The notes under the pieces: generated by a model
The model's input: only the letters and a program-made list of their open reading frames with translations
Told to the model about the DNA's origin: nothing
Database searches by the model: none
In this document: positions 1-12,822 of the stretch, in pieces
Layout of the letters: each line of letters opens with the position of its first letter
Numbering within the stretch: the first letter of the stretch is position 1
Origin: Paramecium tetraurelia
Taxonomy: Eukaryota; Ciliophora; Oligohymenophorea; Peniculida; Parameciidae
DNA: 64,000 nt
Assembly: GCF_000165425.1 (NCBI RefSeq)
Contig: NW_001799624.1
Location: 1-64,000 of the forward strand
Direction: 5' to 3'
Translations under genes and position numbers: made by a program

Positions 1-1346
1 TTAAATAAATTAGAGGGTCATGGTGGATCAGTCAATTAAGTATGCTTTTCTCCGAATGGTTAATCATTAGTGTCTTGTAGTAATGATAATTCGATTATAT
101 TGTGGGATGTTAAAACTGGGAAATAAAAACTCAAAATCAAAGCCTAGTGGAATGTACAATCAGTTTGTTTTTCTCATAATAATACTACAATAGCTTTTCA
201 GCAGCGGTAAATTTGTGTATTTATGGAATCTTAAAACAAGAAAATAAATAAAAAAATTAGTTGGGCATTTAAAAACAGTTGAATCAATATCTTTCACTCC
301 AAATGATACTATATTAGCATCTGGTAGTTCAGATAAGTCGACTCGTATTTGGGATGTTAAGGCAGGTAAATAAAAAGCCAAATTAGATGGTCATTCTTAT
401 ACAGTTTATTCAGTCAATTTCTCTCCTGATGGTACTACATTAGCATCTGGTAGCAGAGATAACTCTATCCGTTTATGGGATGTTAAGACAGGATAATAAA
501 AAGCCAAATTAGATGGTCATTCATCAACAGATTATTCAGTCAATTTCTCTCCTGATGGTACTACATTAGCATCTGGTAGTTTGGATAACTCTATCCGTTT
601 ATGGGATGTTAAGACAGGATAATAAAAGCCAAATTAGATGGTCATTCAGATTAAGTTATGTCAGTCAATTTTAATCCTGATGGTACTAGATTAGCATCTG
701 GTGGTGATGATAACTCTATCCGTTTATGGGATGTTAAGACAGGATAACAAAAAGCCAAATTACATGGTCATTCAAATGGAATTCTATCAATCAGATGGCA
801 CTACATTAGCATCTGGTAGTTCAGATTACTCTATCCGTTTATGGGATGTAAAAACATCAAAGGAGATACTCCAATCAGATAGTAGCTACAATGATCTGCT
901 TGCCCAATTTAAATTACCACATCAGAATAGCCACTTATTGCCAAATGGTATTTATTATTAATCATTATTTAGTTACTCCTTATTGCACAATACTTAGAAT
1001 TTGTTAGAATCCTTTATTTTAAGCATCAGGAACACTTATCTTATAAGGACAATTCATAAATCATTAAGGGATTGATTTAAAACCTTTGTGTAAACCTAAA
1101 GGAAGTATGAAAATGTTATAAATCTTAAAAATATTATTATGGTAGGCTGAATCTCAAGAGTTGATGGTTGCATCAGTTTAAAAAACCACAAATTAACTCA
1201 TAGGATTCAAATGCAAATAAGATGGGCTGATTTCAAAAATTAAAGAAAAAATGTGTTTTGATTAGCTTGAATCAAGAATAAATATAAGGTTTAAAGTGAT
1301 TAAAATTAATCTATTAAAAGGAAATTAACAATTTTCATCCTATTGA
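1..1346 (+). pseudogene. WD40-repeat protein, 3' part, decaying
   Basis: The 5' end lies outside the window. With TAA/TAG as Gln the sequence encodes WD40 blades of about 42 residues, e.g. '[19 protein letters not shown]', from tandem DNA units whose 'gccaaatta' marks start at 377, 503, 628 and 754. The spacings are 126, 125 and 126 bp, so the second unit lost one base. Reading frame breaks occur near 190-200, near 625 (read-through of the next repeat in the wrong frame until a compensating deletion near 780) and before about 1010, where the typical Paramecium WD40 family tail 'ILQGQFINHQGIDLKPLC' continues in another frame (TGA 1344-1346). WD40 propellers are protein-interaction scaffolds; which protein this was is unknown. 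Several breaks in an otherwise well-kept repeat array favour a pseudogene over sequencing error, though both are possible. Confidence 0.75.
374..870 (+). repeat. Tandem 126-bp WD40-coding repeats
   Basis: Four tandem units of about 126 bp, each running from 'aaagccaaatta' through 'ctctatccgtttatgggatg'. Units 1-3 are nearly identical at DNA level; unit 4 has lost about 20 bp. High DNA identity suggests recent unit duplication or gene conversion. Confidence 0.8.
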
Positions 1347-4300
1347 AAAATCACAGCCAATTTTTTTTTCATCTAAAATATAATTCTAATTAGAATTTAT
1401 TATTGGACGAACTGAAATTGAAATAAAAAAAAAGATTATTTTGATAAAACTTTGGAAATATTTACACAAAACAATGTGAAAATATGACCATGGTTGAAAT
1501 AAATATTGTTCGACATTAATATTTAGGTTCTTTGATTAGTGTAGGAGTTTAAGAAATTATTTCTTGAATTACCAATCATTTTGTATTTTGGACAATATAA
1601 AATGAAAATTAGTAAAATTCAATTTAATAATAATTTAGGTGCAATTAAATTTAATGAGCTAGAAATTGAATCAAGTTGGCCCAATCAACCAAATATCATA
1701 CAGCCATTTAGCAAATTTATTAAAATGATACATAAATATTGAATTCATCATATTATAGCAGCCTATTTTTATTGATTTGATATGAACTATGTAACATTTT
1801 AGAAAGGAGTAGAAAACTATTTTCTTGAAAGTTCAACCATAATGCAATAAAATATTGCTTGCAAAAATCTAACAGAAATTAGACCAAATCATTCTTTATA
1901 AAATACTTTTTTTTATAAAATACTTTTTGTTTGTATCATAGAATCCAAATTTCTCATCAACATTGAATTATCTTATTTTATTAATTTAATTAAAGTAGTA
2001 ACCTTGTTACTAGATTCTTCAACTGGCGTTGAATTCTTCCACTTTTAACACAGCATTGGATGATTTGGCTCTCTTAATAGAGATTTAGGAACATTAATTT
2101 AATTTAATTTAATTTAATTTGATATTTATTTATTATTAATTCAATTATATCTAATTTTTTCATTTTTAATGAATTATTTATGCTTCGAAGCCTTAAAATG
2201 TTTTATTAGCAATAGCACTAAACATTTAATAAACTATTCTTAATTTATAATTATACATAGCAAATTTGATGTTATAAAAGAGGTAATTGTTAATATTGTT
2301 AGTTCAAATTACAAGCATTTTTTGATTAAGTTAATAAAAAATCAAATACTCAAAGAATATCGAATTATCCTTTATTTATTTTGGTCATTAATAATTAATT
2401 TTCAAATACTTCAATCAGAATTTCACTATTAAATTGCTTCGATAATTTAGAGATATACATCTATTATTCTAAGTAGTATATTAATTTAATATTGATAGAA
2501 AACTCTTTTTTATTTTAACTTAATTTTGAATTTCTTTTACTAACTACTTATTTGATATTGTATTACTTAATTTCTAAAGTTATGAAGTCTTACTTATAAT
2601 TCTTAATCACAATATTTTAATTTCTAAATAATAATTAAGATTTTAACTCAAAAATAATTATGAAGAGGAATTCACATATCGATATCGATCCAAAGGAGTT
2701 TAGAATAAGCCATATTTCTTTAGGCGGATGCCTAAAAAATTTTGATAATAATAGTCATTTGTTTTATTGTTTCTAACTTTTTACAAACTTCATAAATTTT
2801 ATTGCTAATTTTACTCATCAGACTGTTTCTTTTATTAGTTAACTTCCTTCAGATACTCGTCGACCCTAATGGTGTTATCAACACAGTTTAGGAGCATTCT
2901 AACTGTCAAATATTTGATCTAAAATGTTCTAATTTTCATAATTGAGTATTTTTTTTATTTTTTAAGTTTTAATCATCCTAAAATGTTCTATCTCCTTTCT
3001 ATTCTCTAAAAAATTTCCTCAAATACTTATCAAAAATATCAGATTATAGAAATAAACAATTCCCACCATCTCAAATATCTCTCGACCTTCGAACTCTTAT
3101 CTTCAACTCCTTTGGAAAAAATTTCCCTAATTACCTTTAGTTAGGGTCACTCAGTTTAATAGTTAAAAATATTTATTAACAAACCAATTTTATCTTTTTT
3201 GAAAATTCACTCCTAATATCATAAATTATTATTATTATTATTATTCCTGTTAAGGAACTAGACACGTAAATTATAATCAAAATCACTATTTCAGATCTAT
3301 TTTCTTTACTTCAATTTTGGTTAAATCCAATAGTTTATTCCTTATCTCCTTTCTTGCCTATTTACTTCTAATTTTTCCACTTAAATAATCAAACAAAAAG
3401 ACTTCACTTATTTATAAATGTTCATCTAGTACATGTTAATAGTGTGCTCTTTTTTAATGAGTAGCACAAAAATTACCCCCAATACATAAGAGCATTCTTA
3501 TTTCCGTGATCAATCTGTGGTTTTTCCTCAAGCGAATTAAGAAATCAATAACTGTATTTGATGTTGAAGGTGGAAGGCAATATCATAAATTTAACTCTCG
3601 GATAAATTTTACTTTACCAGATACTCTTCAAAAAGAATTCTGTAAGATATTTCTTTATTCTTTAAGTACGTTCATAATCTCCAAGGAAAAAATTATTTTA
3701 ATGGATGAACCACATTCACTCTTCATTTCGTAGTATATCTTTATGATTATAATATTCTTCTGCAGCCAACCTCATCTACTGGTAGGATCGACTAAATTAT
3801 CAAGGATGGCTCAAGCTACTGATACTTGATTTAGATTATTAATTTCTCAGCTGCATAGTTTTTATTTTGCCATCAATTAAATTCTTTGGTTAAATTCATA
3901 TCAATTCTAATAAATAAATTATTAATGAGTTCTTTACTTAAATGGAACTTTATGGTCTCAATCTTTTACCTATGGTTTCCTTTTGTCTATTGAATTTCCT
4001 TTATACTGAACAGAAATTACAGTTCCCAATTAATTAGCCACTTCTTAATCATCAGAAGTGATCTTATTATTATCTTTCTCCAGTCAATACAAAATATATT
4101 AGACATATGTTAAAGAAATTAGACCATCATTTAAAATGACTTGGAAAATATTCAAATTAAATCACATACTGGATATAAATTTTGGTTTCATTTTCTATTT
4201 TGGAAAAGAATAGTTGATATTCTGAGTGAATCTAGTATCAGGTATAGACTATTTGTTTAGATTAAACATCCTTTTGATTAAATGTAAACTAAATTAGTCA

Positions 4301-4530
4301 ACCAAATACAATACTAATAAACCTAAATTTATTTTGTTTCTATTGATATATCTTTTTATTTTAATATTCAATTTATTATATGTATGGAATAATAATTCTA
4401 ACTATTTCAAATTAATCAATCATATCAAATTCAAATAGAGATTTTTATTATGTTATTTGATTCATGACTGGACAATCATACTTCAAGTAAGAATTGTTCT
4501 AATTAATTTATTGATACAATATTTTATAAA
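1347..4530. other. 3.2-kb region without a supported gene
   Basis: Very A+T-rich. TGA-free stretches occur but are expected by chance when TGA is the only stop. The most gene-like are 2660-2917 (+, 85 codons from an ATG) and about 3506-3829 (+, includes 'ITVFDVEGGRQYHKFNSR'), neither with a recognisable domain. Another TGA-free stretch around 4020-4470 (+) lacks a start codon. This gap is far longer than spacers elsewhere in the window, so it may hold decayed genes. No tRNA or telomeric repeat was noticed. Confidence 0.4.
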
Positions 4531-5639
4531 TCAATCATATACAGGATCGTAATCTAAATATAAATTGGCTTTGCATTCTACAATATTTGGATTTAATGAT
4601 AATTCATCTACATTTAGCATTTCCAAATCCTCTATAACTCTTTTTCGACTTCTTTTAACTCTTTTTTGGGTTTCATATTAGATAAGTTTCATTTCAGGAG
4701 AAGGAGATTTAGTAAATATCTTTTCATCTTTCTCTCTAGATTGCTTTTACTATCTTCTCTTCTCTCTTTTTTTCTCTCTTTAATCGCTATTTAATATTCT
4801 GGTTTCTCTTTATTCGCTATTTTATTTACTATTGACATATCTTAGGGTTTCCTCAATCTCATTAAAAGCCCTGATTGTTTATTTTCCATATTTTATTAAT
4901 TTTGATCTTTCTTTTCATTTTGGCTCATAAATAAATTAATAATTTTCTTATTTGTATCTTTATTGCTATCATCACTATTGATACCAAAAGTAAAAAGCAT
5001 GGTTTTCTTATTATCTTACTTCTTTTCTGACTTTGGTATAACTGTTTAAGGTAAGGCTATATCATTAGGATTATATTTGTTATTCAATTATATTGACTCT
5101 CTATCCTTATTACTGACACTATCACACCCATCAGAGTTTGATCTTAAAGTAGAAAGATGATTATTAGCAATTCTTTTTCTTTATTTCTGGAATTTCGGTA
5201 AACTCATTTTTGGCTCATTTTATATTTTAGGCTCAAGAGTTTCTTTGAATTCTCTCATATTATTTAAATCTTTATAATATATGGTTACTTGAAATTCCTT
5301 ATAATCGAGGGATTGCTATTATTCTTTATATATTGTTTTCTTATTATCTTTTTAAGATTCCTTCTGTTCTTTTGATTATTATTTCCTTTATTTGCCTTGA
5401 GTTTTTTTCTTTTGAGTTTTTCTCTCATTATCATTCTCATTTTCATCATCTTCTTCTTCTTCCTACCTTATTTTCCATCCTTTATGTGAATCGATCGTCA
5501 CAGGCTTATCTCCAAATACATCATCAAAATTTTCATCATATTTAGCCAAAAAATCTGCCTAATCCATTTTTGGCAGTGGTTTCTTGCGAGAATTGTAATT
5601 CTGTAATTGCTGAATACTCTATTTCTTAAATTATGGCAT
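4531..5639 (-). CDS. Charged, low-complexity orphan protein
   Basis: About 362 residues from ATG at 5639 to TGA at 4531-4533. It needs one 20-nt intron (4817-4836, GTC...TAG) to join two frames; this is at the lower limit of intron size, so a frame error is the alternative. Many TAA/TAG glutamines. N-terminal part contains 'DFLAKYDENFDDVFG'; the middle is rich in Lys, Glu, Asn and Gln; the C-terminus is basic then acidic, ending 'YLDYDPVYD'. No signal peptide, membrane segment or known domain seen. Function unknown; a disordered nuclear or cytoplasmic protein is a guess. Confidence 0.5.
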
Positions 5640-5795
5640 TTCTTAACGTTCTGGAATTTCATCTTGATCATCTCTGAGACATCCTCAATTTAAAAAGTGC
5701 TTCTATTATGTGTACTAGGGAATATTTTGTTTAAGAAATTCATAGATATATATATATATAATTACGCTGAAGTGAACTATAATATTGATAAAATT

Positions 5796-7160
5796 ATGGA
5801 GGCTTTTTAATTAAAATTATAACGAATGAAAAATTACAAATAACAACTATAATACTTATTGTAAAAACCTATTGCGAGTCCTCAATTCCGATAAATATTT
5901 CTTGAATGTGACCAATATCAAATGATAGTTTAAGTGCTAATCGAAGCCAAATCGGATAAAATTAGCGTAGTTAAAGAACAATTGAAATTGTTTGGACTAT
6001 TGGCTGAATGTGCCAATGAAAACTTGAGTCCTCAATTACAAATGATATTCACTCATCTATTAAAAAGAATAAAAGATTTCGAATCAATGAGTTGTGTTTG
6101 CACACAAGTACCTGAAATCATAGGAAAAATAGTCAAACATTGTTGTTTCGACGGAGATGTATTAAATAGCATTTTGAAACCACTCATGAATCATTTGAAT
6201 TAAAATGCTTAACATGCTCTCTGTTTAACCAGAGTAGTTTAATTTTTGTCTTACGAAATCCTCGAACAAAATGCTTTATTCCTATTTAGGAAATTCATCT
6301 CATTATTGAATCAACAACATGGTAAAGTGGAGATCCTAGAAGGAATGGCTGCAATCATCTTAAGTGTGGAGGAGTAATCAGAGTATTAAAATTCATTTAT
6401 CCTAGTATCTTTGCTGATGAAATCATCCCTCATTTGTAATAATTGCTGTCTAATCAATAGTGGCAAGTGAAGAAGATGGCTCTAGACATATTGTACTCTC
6501 TTGTAGTCTTCTAAAAAGATAAAATTCAGGACCACTCCTATTTTAAGGAATTAATGTATGAGTTAAAATCAAATAAGGTAATTATTGTAATTGAATTATT
6601 AGATAAAACAAGTAAGAGATTCAGCAAACTTAATATTGGATGTGTTACAATAGAATAATTAAATGTAATCGAATAATTCTTAATAACAATTAATACAACC
6701 CTAATTAGATAAGTAAGTTACATCTGTTGAAAGATAGACCAACTATGGAGGTTAAATTAAATCCTAATCTCAACCTTAATTATTAATTAACACAACCAAT
6801 AAGTAATCACACTTAAATAATGCTATACCTCAATAACCACAAACTCCTTCTCAACAATAAATGAATCGACTATCGCAAACACCTGCTTAAACTAACAAAG
6901 CTAACGCAGATGACAAACTTCAATTGGCAATTGAAGCAATATAGTTATTGAGTGGGATATTGAAGGCCAAAGGAATGTGTGATCCAGGAGAAACCTAATA
7001 AATAGACTCCATATTGAATAGATTGAATGAAAGAGATAGTTACAATCAACCTACAATCAAATTTTTTCAGTTTAATGATGCTGAGACATTTATTAGCAGG
7101 GAGGCAGCAGAAATCTTGAGAGAATTCAAGGAGAAATAAAGATAAGATTATCTAAGATGA
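5796..7160 (+). CDS. HEAT/ARM-repeat protein (TOG-like)
   Basis: 435 residues, ATG 5796, TGA 7158-7160, introns 6374-6405 (32 nt) and 6578-6602 (25 nt). The N-terminal two thirds is made of amphipathic helix pairs such as 'FADEIIPHLQQLLSNQQWQV', typical of HEAT repeats as in TOG/XMAP215-like microtubule proteins. A Gln/Asn/Thr-rich linker encoded largely by TAA/TAG follows, then a helical C-terminus ('QLLSGILKAKG'). Retaining the 32-nt intron shifts the frame, which supports it. The next gene starts 71 bp downstream on the same strand. The HEAT fold is well supported; a microtubule role is inference from helix style only. Confidence 0.7.
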
Positions 7161-7231
7161 TTTAATTTTATAAGCCATTATATATTAAGAAATCGCAAAA
7201 TTTAATTAATAAATATCCAAAAAACTAAATC

Positions 7232-9745
7232 ATGTCTTAATCATATTTTTCCGGTCTTATGAGTTGGTATATATACATAATAGATTGACTTAGGGTGAAA
7301 AAGCACAACGGTAATAACCAATTGGTTATTGGTCAGAGATCCATCAGTCTTTTCATCTTGAAGATGTATTTACATGACAGATTAGTCTAGAAATCCTTAT
7401 ACAAATTGAATTCGAACTAATCAATTCAATTCAAGGATTCGATTGAACAAATATGCTAAATCTCTGAATAAAATTAAAAAAATAATTTTGAGGAAGTACA
7501 CCTTCAGTTTTATTCTTAGAAACTGTTATCTTAACTTACTCTCGTGGATTAGGATGAAATATTCGATACGATCTGTATCAGAGGAGATATGATTAGTATA
7601 ATCACTTTGCTTAGGGATTGTTCCAATGGCAAGGCTTTTACAGAGTAACTAAAGATTATTGAAAATAATAAACAGTTGAAGGTTCAAGATGCTACTTGGT
7701 TTGATTCTACTCAACCTTAGAGCTGTCTAAATTGGATAATAAATGAGTTTGAAAAGTAGGTCACTTTGCTCTATTATAAACACATTAACTTCATCAATCA
7801 CGAATGCATCTAATAGTATTGGATAAACAATGGAAACAACATAAGGAAGAAGGTATCTGAATGTATTTCAAGTGTCATTCGACCAGATCAGAATATTCTC
7901 CTTTAATAATACTCTAATTTCATTAAGGATCACTCAATCAATGTTCAAACCATTCAGAGTAAGCTTAATGACAATTTGATTGAATCCATATTCTATTTAC
8001 CCTTGCACACTGCATTAACTCTTTAAGGTTTCTGTGAAAAATTGGTGCTTCAAATCATTCGAGAATCATATAAGCAATCAATTCTATTGGAATTGGAATG
8101 TTTAACTAAGAATGATCAAAATATGCAACCGCAATAATTGGCTTAATAGAAGTTAAAGAAAAAGAAGAAATAAAATAAGCAAAAGAAGTTAGTGCAATAA
8201 GTAATCTAAGAATAATTGCAGGTTGTTGTTTAGAAAGAGTAGGAGAATCAAGAAGTTACTACGTATGATAATCAAGACACTGAGGATTGGATTATAGTGA
8301 CTAAAAATAAAAAATAGAAATGCCCTAATCATACAAATCAGTCATGTAATATTAAGGAAAAATAATAAGAATAATAGGAACAATACCCTTAAATATAAGA
8401 TTCTAAGATTTCTATGGAGATTGAGGAAGTTAACAAGAATAGTATTCAGTTATAATAAGAAGAAAAAGTTTAGCAATAAGAATAATTATAAAATTAGGAG
8501 TAATAATAATAATTAAATTAATTATAATAATAAAAATTAGAGGAATCAGATTAATAATAAAAATAATAATCATATGAATAGAGTTTAATCACTCCTGAGA
8601 AGAAAAAGCCTAATAGAAAGAATCTAGTGTTACCTAAGAAGGTTGAATAAAATGAAGACCCCATTGATGAAAATCTTATGAATCAAGCCTTTTAATAAAT
8701 GATCAAAAAGTTAGATCTCGACATTAAGGAATTTACAGATTAGATCAGAAGGGAGAATGATTAGCAATTTCCAATAAGATAACTAATTTTCAATAGAATT
8801 TAATTCACAATTTAATTATTATTTAAGGAAGCAGGTGTGTGTCTGTTTGGATCATGTGTCACAAGATTGGCACTCCCTGATAGTGACATTGATATAGGGA
8901 TCACTGGACTGGAAACTCATTTATTAAACTAAAAGATGGATGCGATAATTGAGTTCTTGAGTAAAATGAATTGGGTCAAACGTATTAAGTAATTCATTAA
9001 TCAATATTAGACCAATCTATCCCACTTAAACTACTCTGCCTCTCATCAAACTATGGGTGGATCCTAGTATTCCCTTTAGAAGTGGGAATATGAACTTGCC
9101 TCATATCGATCTGGTTTGCCAATCACAGTTGATTTAGGTAGATATCAGTTTCTTTGGACACATCTAGCATTAGGGACTGACATCAACTGAACTCACGTGT
9201 TATTGGCTGCAAGAATACTAGGAGTTAAAAACTATAACACTTTTATTTAAAAGTTTGCTTAAAAAGAGAGGATTAAACGATTAATCTAAAGGTGGAATTT
9301 CATCGTTCTGCTTAGTACTAATAGTTGTGGCCTTTCTGGAGTACCATTATTAATAAAACGCTGGCTTCCAATCAATTGGATTGGCTACTTACAAATTTCT
9401 AGAATTCTACGGCACAAAATTCAATCCTCATTCGATGGGAATTTTTTATAAGGGTTTTGACTAGAAGTATCTATATGATTCGATAATAGTCCATTTTTTT
9501 ATTTGGAAAAAGATGACTTCTAGTTGACAATAGTTAGTCCCATAACCTATGATATTATTAGTCAGAGTAGTTCATTTGTTTAGACCATACTTCAAGATAT
9601 CAATGGACTATTTAATGCATGCGAAAATGAAACCAAATTCTTCTATGAGAAGGCGAAATTCAACAAGAAGAAACGAGGGAAGAAGGAGGAACGAAATCTG
9701 TTTTATAAGGAATTTGCAAAACTCACACCACTATTTAGTACTTGA
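7232..9745 (+). CDS. Non-canonical poly(A) polymerase (TRF4/Cid1-like)
   Basis: 813 residues; ATG 7232, TGA 9743-9745; introns 7267-7293 (27 nt), 8989-9010 (22), 9467-9489 (23). The C-terminal third has the nucleotidyltransferase core: 'LFGSCVTRLALPDSDIDIGI' (GS motif plus DxD metal ligands), then 'LPLIKLWVDP', a third catalytic Asp in 'VDISF', and the PAP-associated region with 'SKGGISSF'. This family adds A or U tails to RNAs, in nuclear surveillance (TRF4/5, PAPD5/7) or in cytoplasm (Cid1, TUTases). The N-terminal 500 residues are unusual: a helical region, then a Lys-rich and Gln-rich linker (about 8140-8580) coded by runs of TAA/TAG. The 27-nt intron contains an in-frame TGA if retained. 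Confidence 0.85.
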
Positions 9746-9769
9746 TTATATATATAAATATTAAATTGA

Positions 9770-10475
9770 ATGAGTGCACCAATAAAGATTGTTATGCTCG
9801 GAGAGGGTGAGACATATTCATTTTATCTTTAGGTAGAGTAGGAAAGACTTGTTTGACTTTGAGATATTGTTAAGATCAATTTAATGAGAGTTAAGAATCA
9901 TCTGTCAATGCCACTTACTTTGATAAAGCCGTAGACCTCGGAGGTGGCAAAGACATTAAATTGGCAATTTGGGTATTTAATTATTCGATTTCTAAAGGAC
10001 ACTGCCGGTCAAGAAATATTTCATGCACTAACTACCGTATATTATCGAGATGCTTATGGCGCTGTACTTGTTTATGATGTCACTTACAAAGAGTCATTCA
10101 TGAAAGTAGACTATTCAAATCAACTTATAGGTAGAAAAATGGGTAGAGGAGTTAAGACAATTTGGAACCAAAGATATTTCAATAGTTGTTGCAGGAAATA
10201 AGTGCGACATGAAGAATTAAATGCAAATTGATAAAAACGAAGTCGAAGAGTATTGCAAAAAGATTGGAGCAAAGCATTTCTTTACATCCGCCAAAGCAGG
10301 GGTTGGCATTACTGAATTGTTTAGATCTTTAGGCGAAAGTATAAATTCGATTAACTTAGGCATCTCAATCAAAGTCTAGGCTTAAGAAAGCAAAGGTAAG
10401 AAAAAGAAAGGTCTCTAAATCAAAGATGTAAAAGACACTAAGAAATCAAACTCAAAAAATGATGTATGTTGTTGA
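9770..10475 (+). CDS. Rab-family small GTPase
   Basis: 209 residues, 25 bp after the polymerase stop. Introns 9807-9832, 9973-9997 and 10106-10130 (26, 25, 25 nt). All G-box motifs are present: P-loop 'GEGRVGKT', switch II 'WDTAGQE', 'GNKCDM' (NKxD) and 'TSAKAG' (SAK). The C-terminus is Lys-rich and ends in Cys-Cys just before TGA 10473-10475, the usual Rab geranylgeranylation signal. Such proteins direct vesicle transport by recruiting effectors on membranes. Switch I ('[13 protein letters not shown]') keeps a Thr for Mg binding. The likely subclass is Rab5/21/22-like, but that is not certain. The 3' end converges on the casein kinase gene with 52 bp between stops. Confidence 0.9.
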
Positions 10476-10527
10476 ATTAATTACGAAATTCTTAATCAAT
10501 ATATATTTTATATTCTATATTATAGAA

Positions 10528-12237
10528 TCAATCTAATCCCTCAGGAATCCCTTCATCATCTCCTTTTATCGTTTTAGGTTGAACTAAATTTTAAGACATC
10601 TTTTTAATAGTATCAATCTCTAAAAATACTCATCATGCATACATGTGTGAGCCTTTCTATTTTTCCTTTAAAAATCAGCATTTGGTTTCTTTATCCCTTT
10701 GGTCACATATCCAATCATTTTTTGAAATCCTGGGATTTGACCATCTCCCAATTCCCAAATTGGCAATCTACCCTCACTAACTACATCTTCACTTTGATGA
10801 TAGTTATTCATTTTAGATGTGGCAACTGAGGGATTTAAAGAAGGCAAATAATCTATCAATCCACTTGAGTTTAATTGAGGTATTTGCAAAAATGAATTTT
10901 GTTAAGGATAGGGTCTTAGATTTAAATTTCCAAAGGAAGGCATCTATGCAGGAATTTCAGGTTCTGCTATATTTATCATAATTGGATCTTTCTTCTTTGT
11001 CTTGTGACTAGTTGTTTTTTTAGTACTTTTCTTTTTCTTAGTATCTTGCATAATTTATTCGAAAGTTTGAGGTATTACTTTAGGTGGTTCTTTCTATTTG
11101 ACCAAATTAACCTTTTCCTCTTTGCTACTTTATTACATTATATGAACTGTAAGGTGCTTCTTCTTTTATTAGTACTCAGGTAGTTTCTCCCAATCATACT
11201 AAAATTATCCCTTTCGTTCCTTTTGAATCTACTCCAATTCCTCCTAAAAATAACTCTTCAAAAGTTAATAATTTGGTTATTATTTAAATTCATAGCCTCT
11301 TACATCTTACATGAACTTTGTAAAACACTTTTATATAAACACATTAAATACCCTTGGTAATTTGCCACATAACACATCTGGTTTGATTGTCTTCTTCATA
11401 TGGTGAATTTTAGCATATTTTAAATCCTTCTATTCAATCTGCAGATTCATCCAAGGCAGAGTTCCACTTGCCAAATATATCAACACATATCCTATACTTT
11501 CTAAATCATCCTTCCTTCCTTACTCCATTTCATCATGAGCACTTATACTAGCATATCTGGCAGTTCCAATCAAACCTGCTTTCTTAATATATTATATGTG
11601 ATCCCCTTTGGAGTTCTATATTAATCGCATCTAATTACAATGTAGTGTTTTGACAGTCCAAAATCAATCAGATAAATTATTTTAGGTGATGGCCCTGCCT
11701 CAAGTACGAAATTATCAGGTTTAATGTCTCTATGTAAAAAGCGACAATTATGGAGGGTTTCGATTCTATCTATCATCTATTCACTATATATTGTATCGAT
11801 GACCTACTTGAATTGCTATCTTTAATGAGGTCCCCAAATCAAAATTGCCTCCACACTTTCTTACTACAGATTCTAAATTCTTTCCGAGCATTGTCATTAT
11901 GCAATATGTGAATCTCTTTTCCTATCCATAAAACTTTATTTAAGGGAATCCAGTTTTTTTTCTAATATTTATCATCCTACTCACTACCTCATTTCGATCA
12001 ATACTTTGATTTCCTTCTCCAACATACTATAATCCTCCTCCTCTACTTCTACTTTCATTGCCATCACCTAATCTCCGCTTTTCTGATCTATCACTTTATA
12101 AACCTGCCCAAAAGAACCCTCTCCAATTTTCTAACTTATACTGAATCTTCCTTAGATAATATCTCCTATCTAATGATTTCGAGATTCATTACTTTCAACT
12201 CTTCATCGTCCTCATCACTTTCATAATGATGTTTCAT
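10528..12237 (-). CDS. Casein kinase 1 family Ser/Thr kinase
   Basis: 527 residues, ATG 12237, TGA 10528-10530. Five introns: 12170-12192 (23), 11962-11987 (26), 11777-11807 (31), 11616-11638 (23), 10620-10642 (23). The kinase domain shows the glycine loop 'KIGEGSFGQVYK', the CK1-type helix 'MIDRIETLHN', the catalytic loop 'HRDIKPDNF', 'LIDFGLSKHY' (DFG), and 'GTARYASISAHDEMEQGRKD', diagnostic for CK1. The acidic start 'ESDEDDEE' and a Lys/Pro-rich tail of about 190 residues flank it. CK1 kinases phosphorylate primed acidic sites in many pathways, including cilia. Each intron removal restores a single frame across conserved motifs, so the model is strong. Confidence 0.93.
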
Positions 12238-12822
12238 CTGTTTTATTATTAAATATAAAAAATACTTATGACTGGAATTCAAAGAAACAAATAAAAATTA
12301 TCATTTTTATCAAATATTAATTTAATCTTCATTTAATAAGTTAATGATTAACGCAAATAAGCATTTGTATCATTTCGAAATTCTTCTTACCCAATTATAT
12401 AAAAAGTACTAAATTGTAATTATTTTTTATATATTAAAATGATTGCTTGGTGAAATAATTAAAACTTTAATTTCAAATTATGTACCTATATTTGATCGTT
12501 ATTTTTAACATTATCAGGTAACGAAAGATTAAGATTAAGTAAGGGAAAATTGATTTGATTATTATTCTGAATTAAAATAATCTGATAGATTTTATTCTAA
12601 TTCAAAAATATTACAATATACTAATACTTTATCAGATTGTATTCTCTTTAATCAGCCTCACTCAATAAACATTTTCGCTGATTTAATTTATCAATTAAAT
12701 TAGACTAAAATATTAATAAAGTAAAATAGAATATTTTAAATAATTTAATAATTAAGATATATTGTTTCTAAAAAAAAATATACTATTAAGTTATTATCCA
12801 TTCAATGGTAAATTAATAAAAA
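12238..12822. other. Spacer, nothing recognised
   Basis: A 585-bp A+T-rich stretch upstream of the kinase start and downstream of the small gene on the same strand. It probably holds the kinase promoter; no motif stands out. Confidence 0.5.

Noticed and set aside
3506-3829. Plus ORF with 'ITVFDVEGGRQYHKF'
   Set aside because: Locally coding-like, but no family recognised and no neighbouring exons; left in the spacer note, not called as a gene.
6340-9500. Apparent frameshifts in the HEAT and poly(A) polymerase genes
   Set aside because: Each is explained by a 22-32 nt intron that restores conserved sequence, so the genes are intact.
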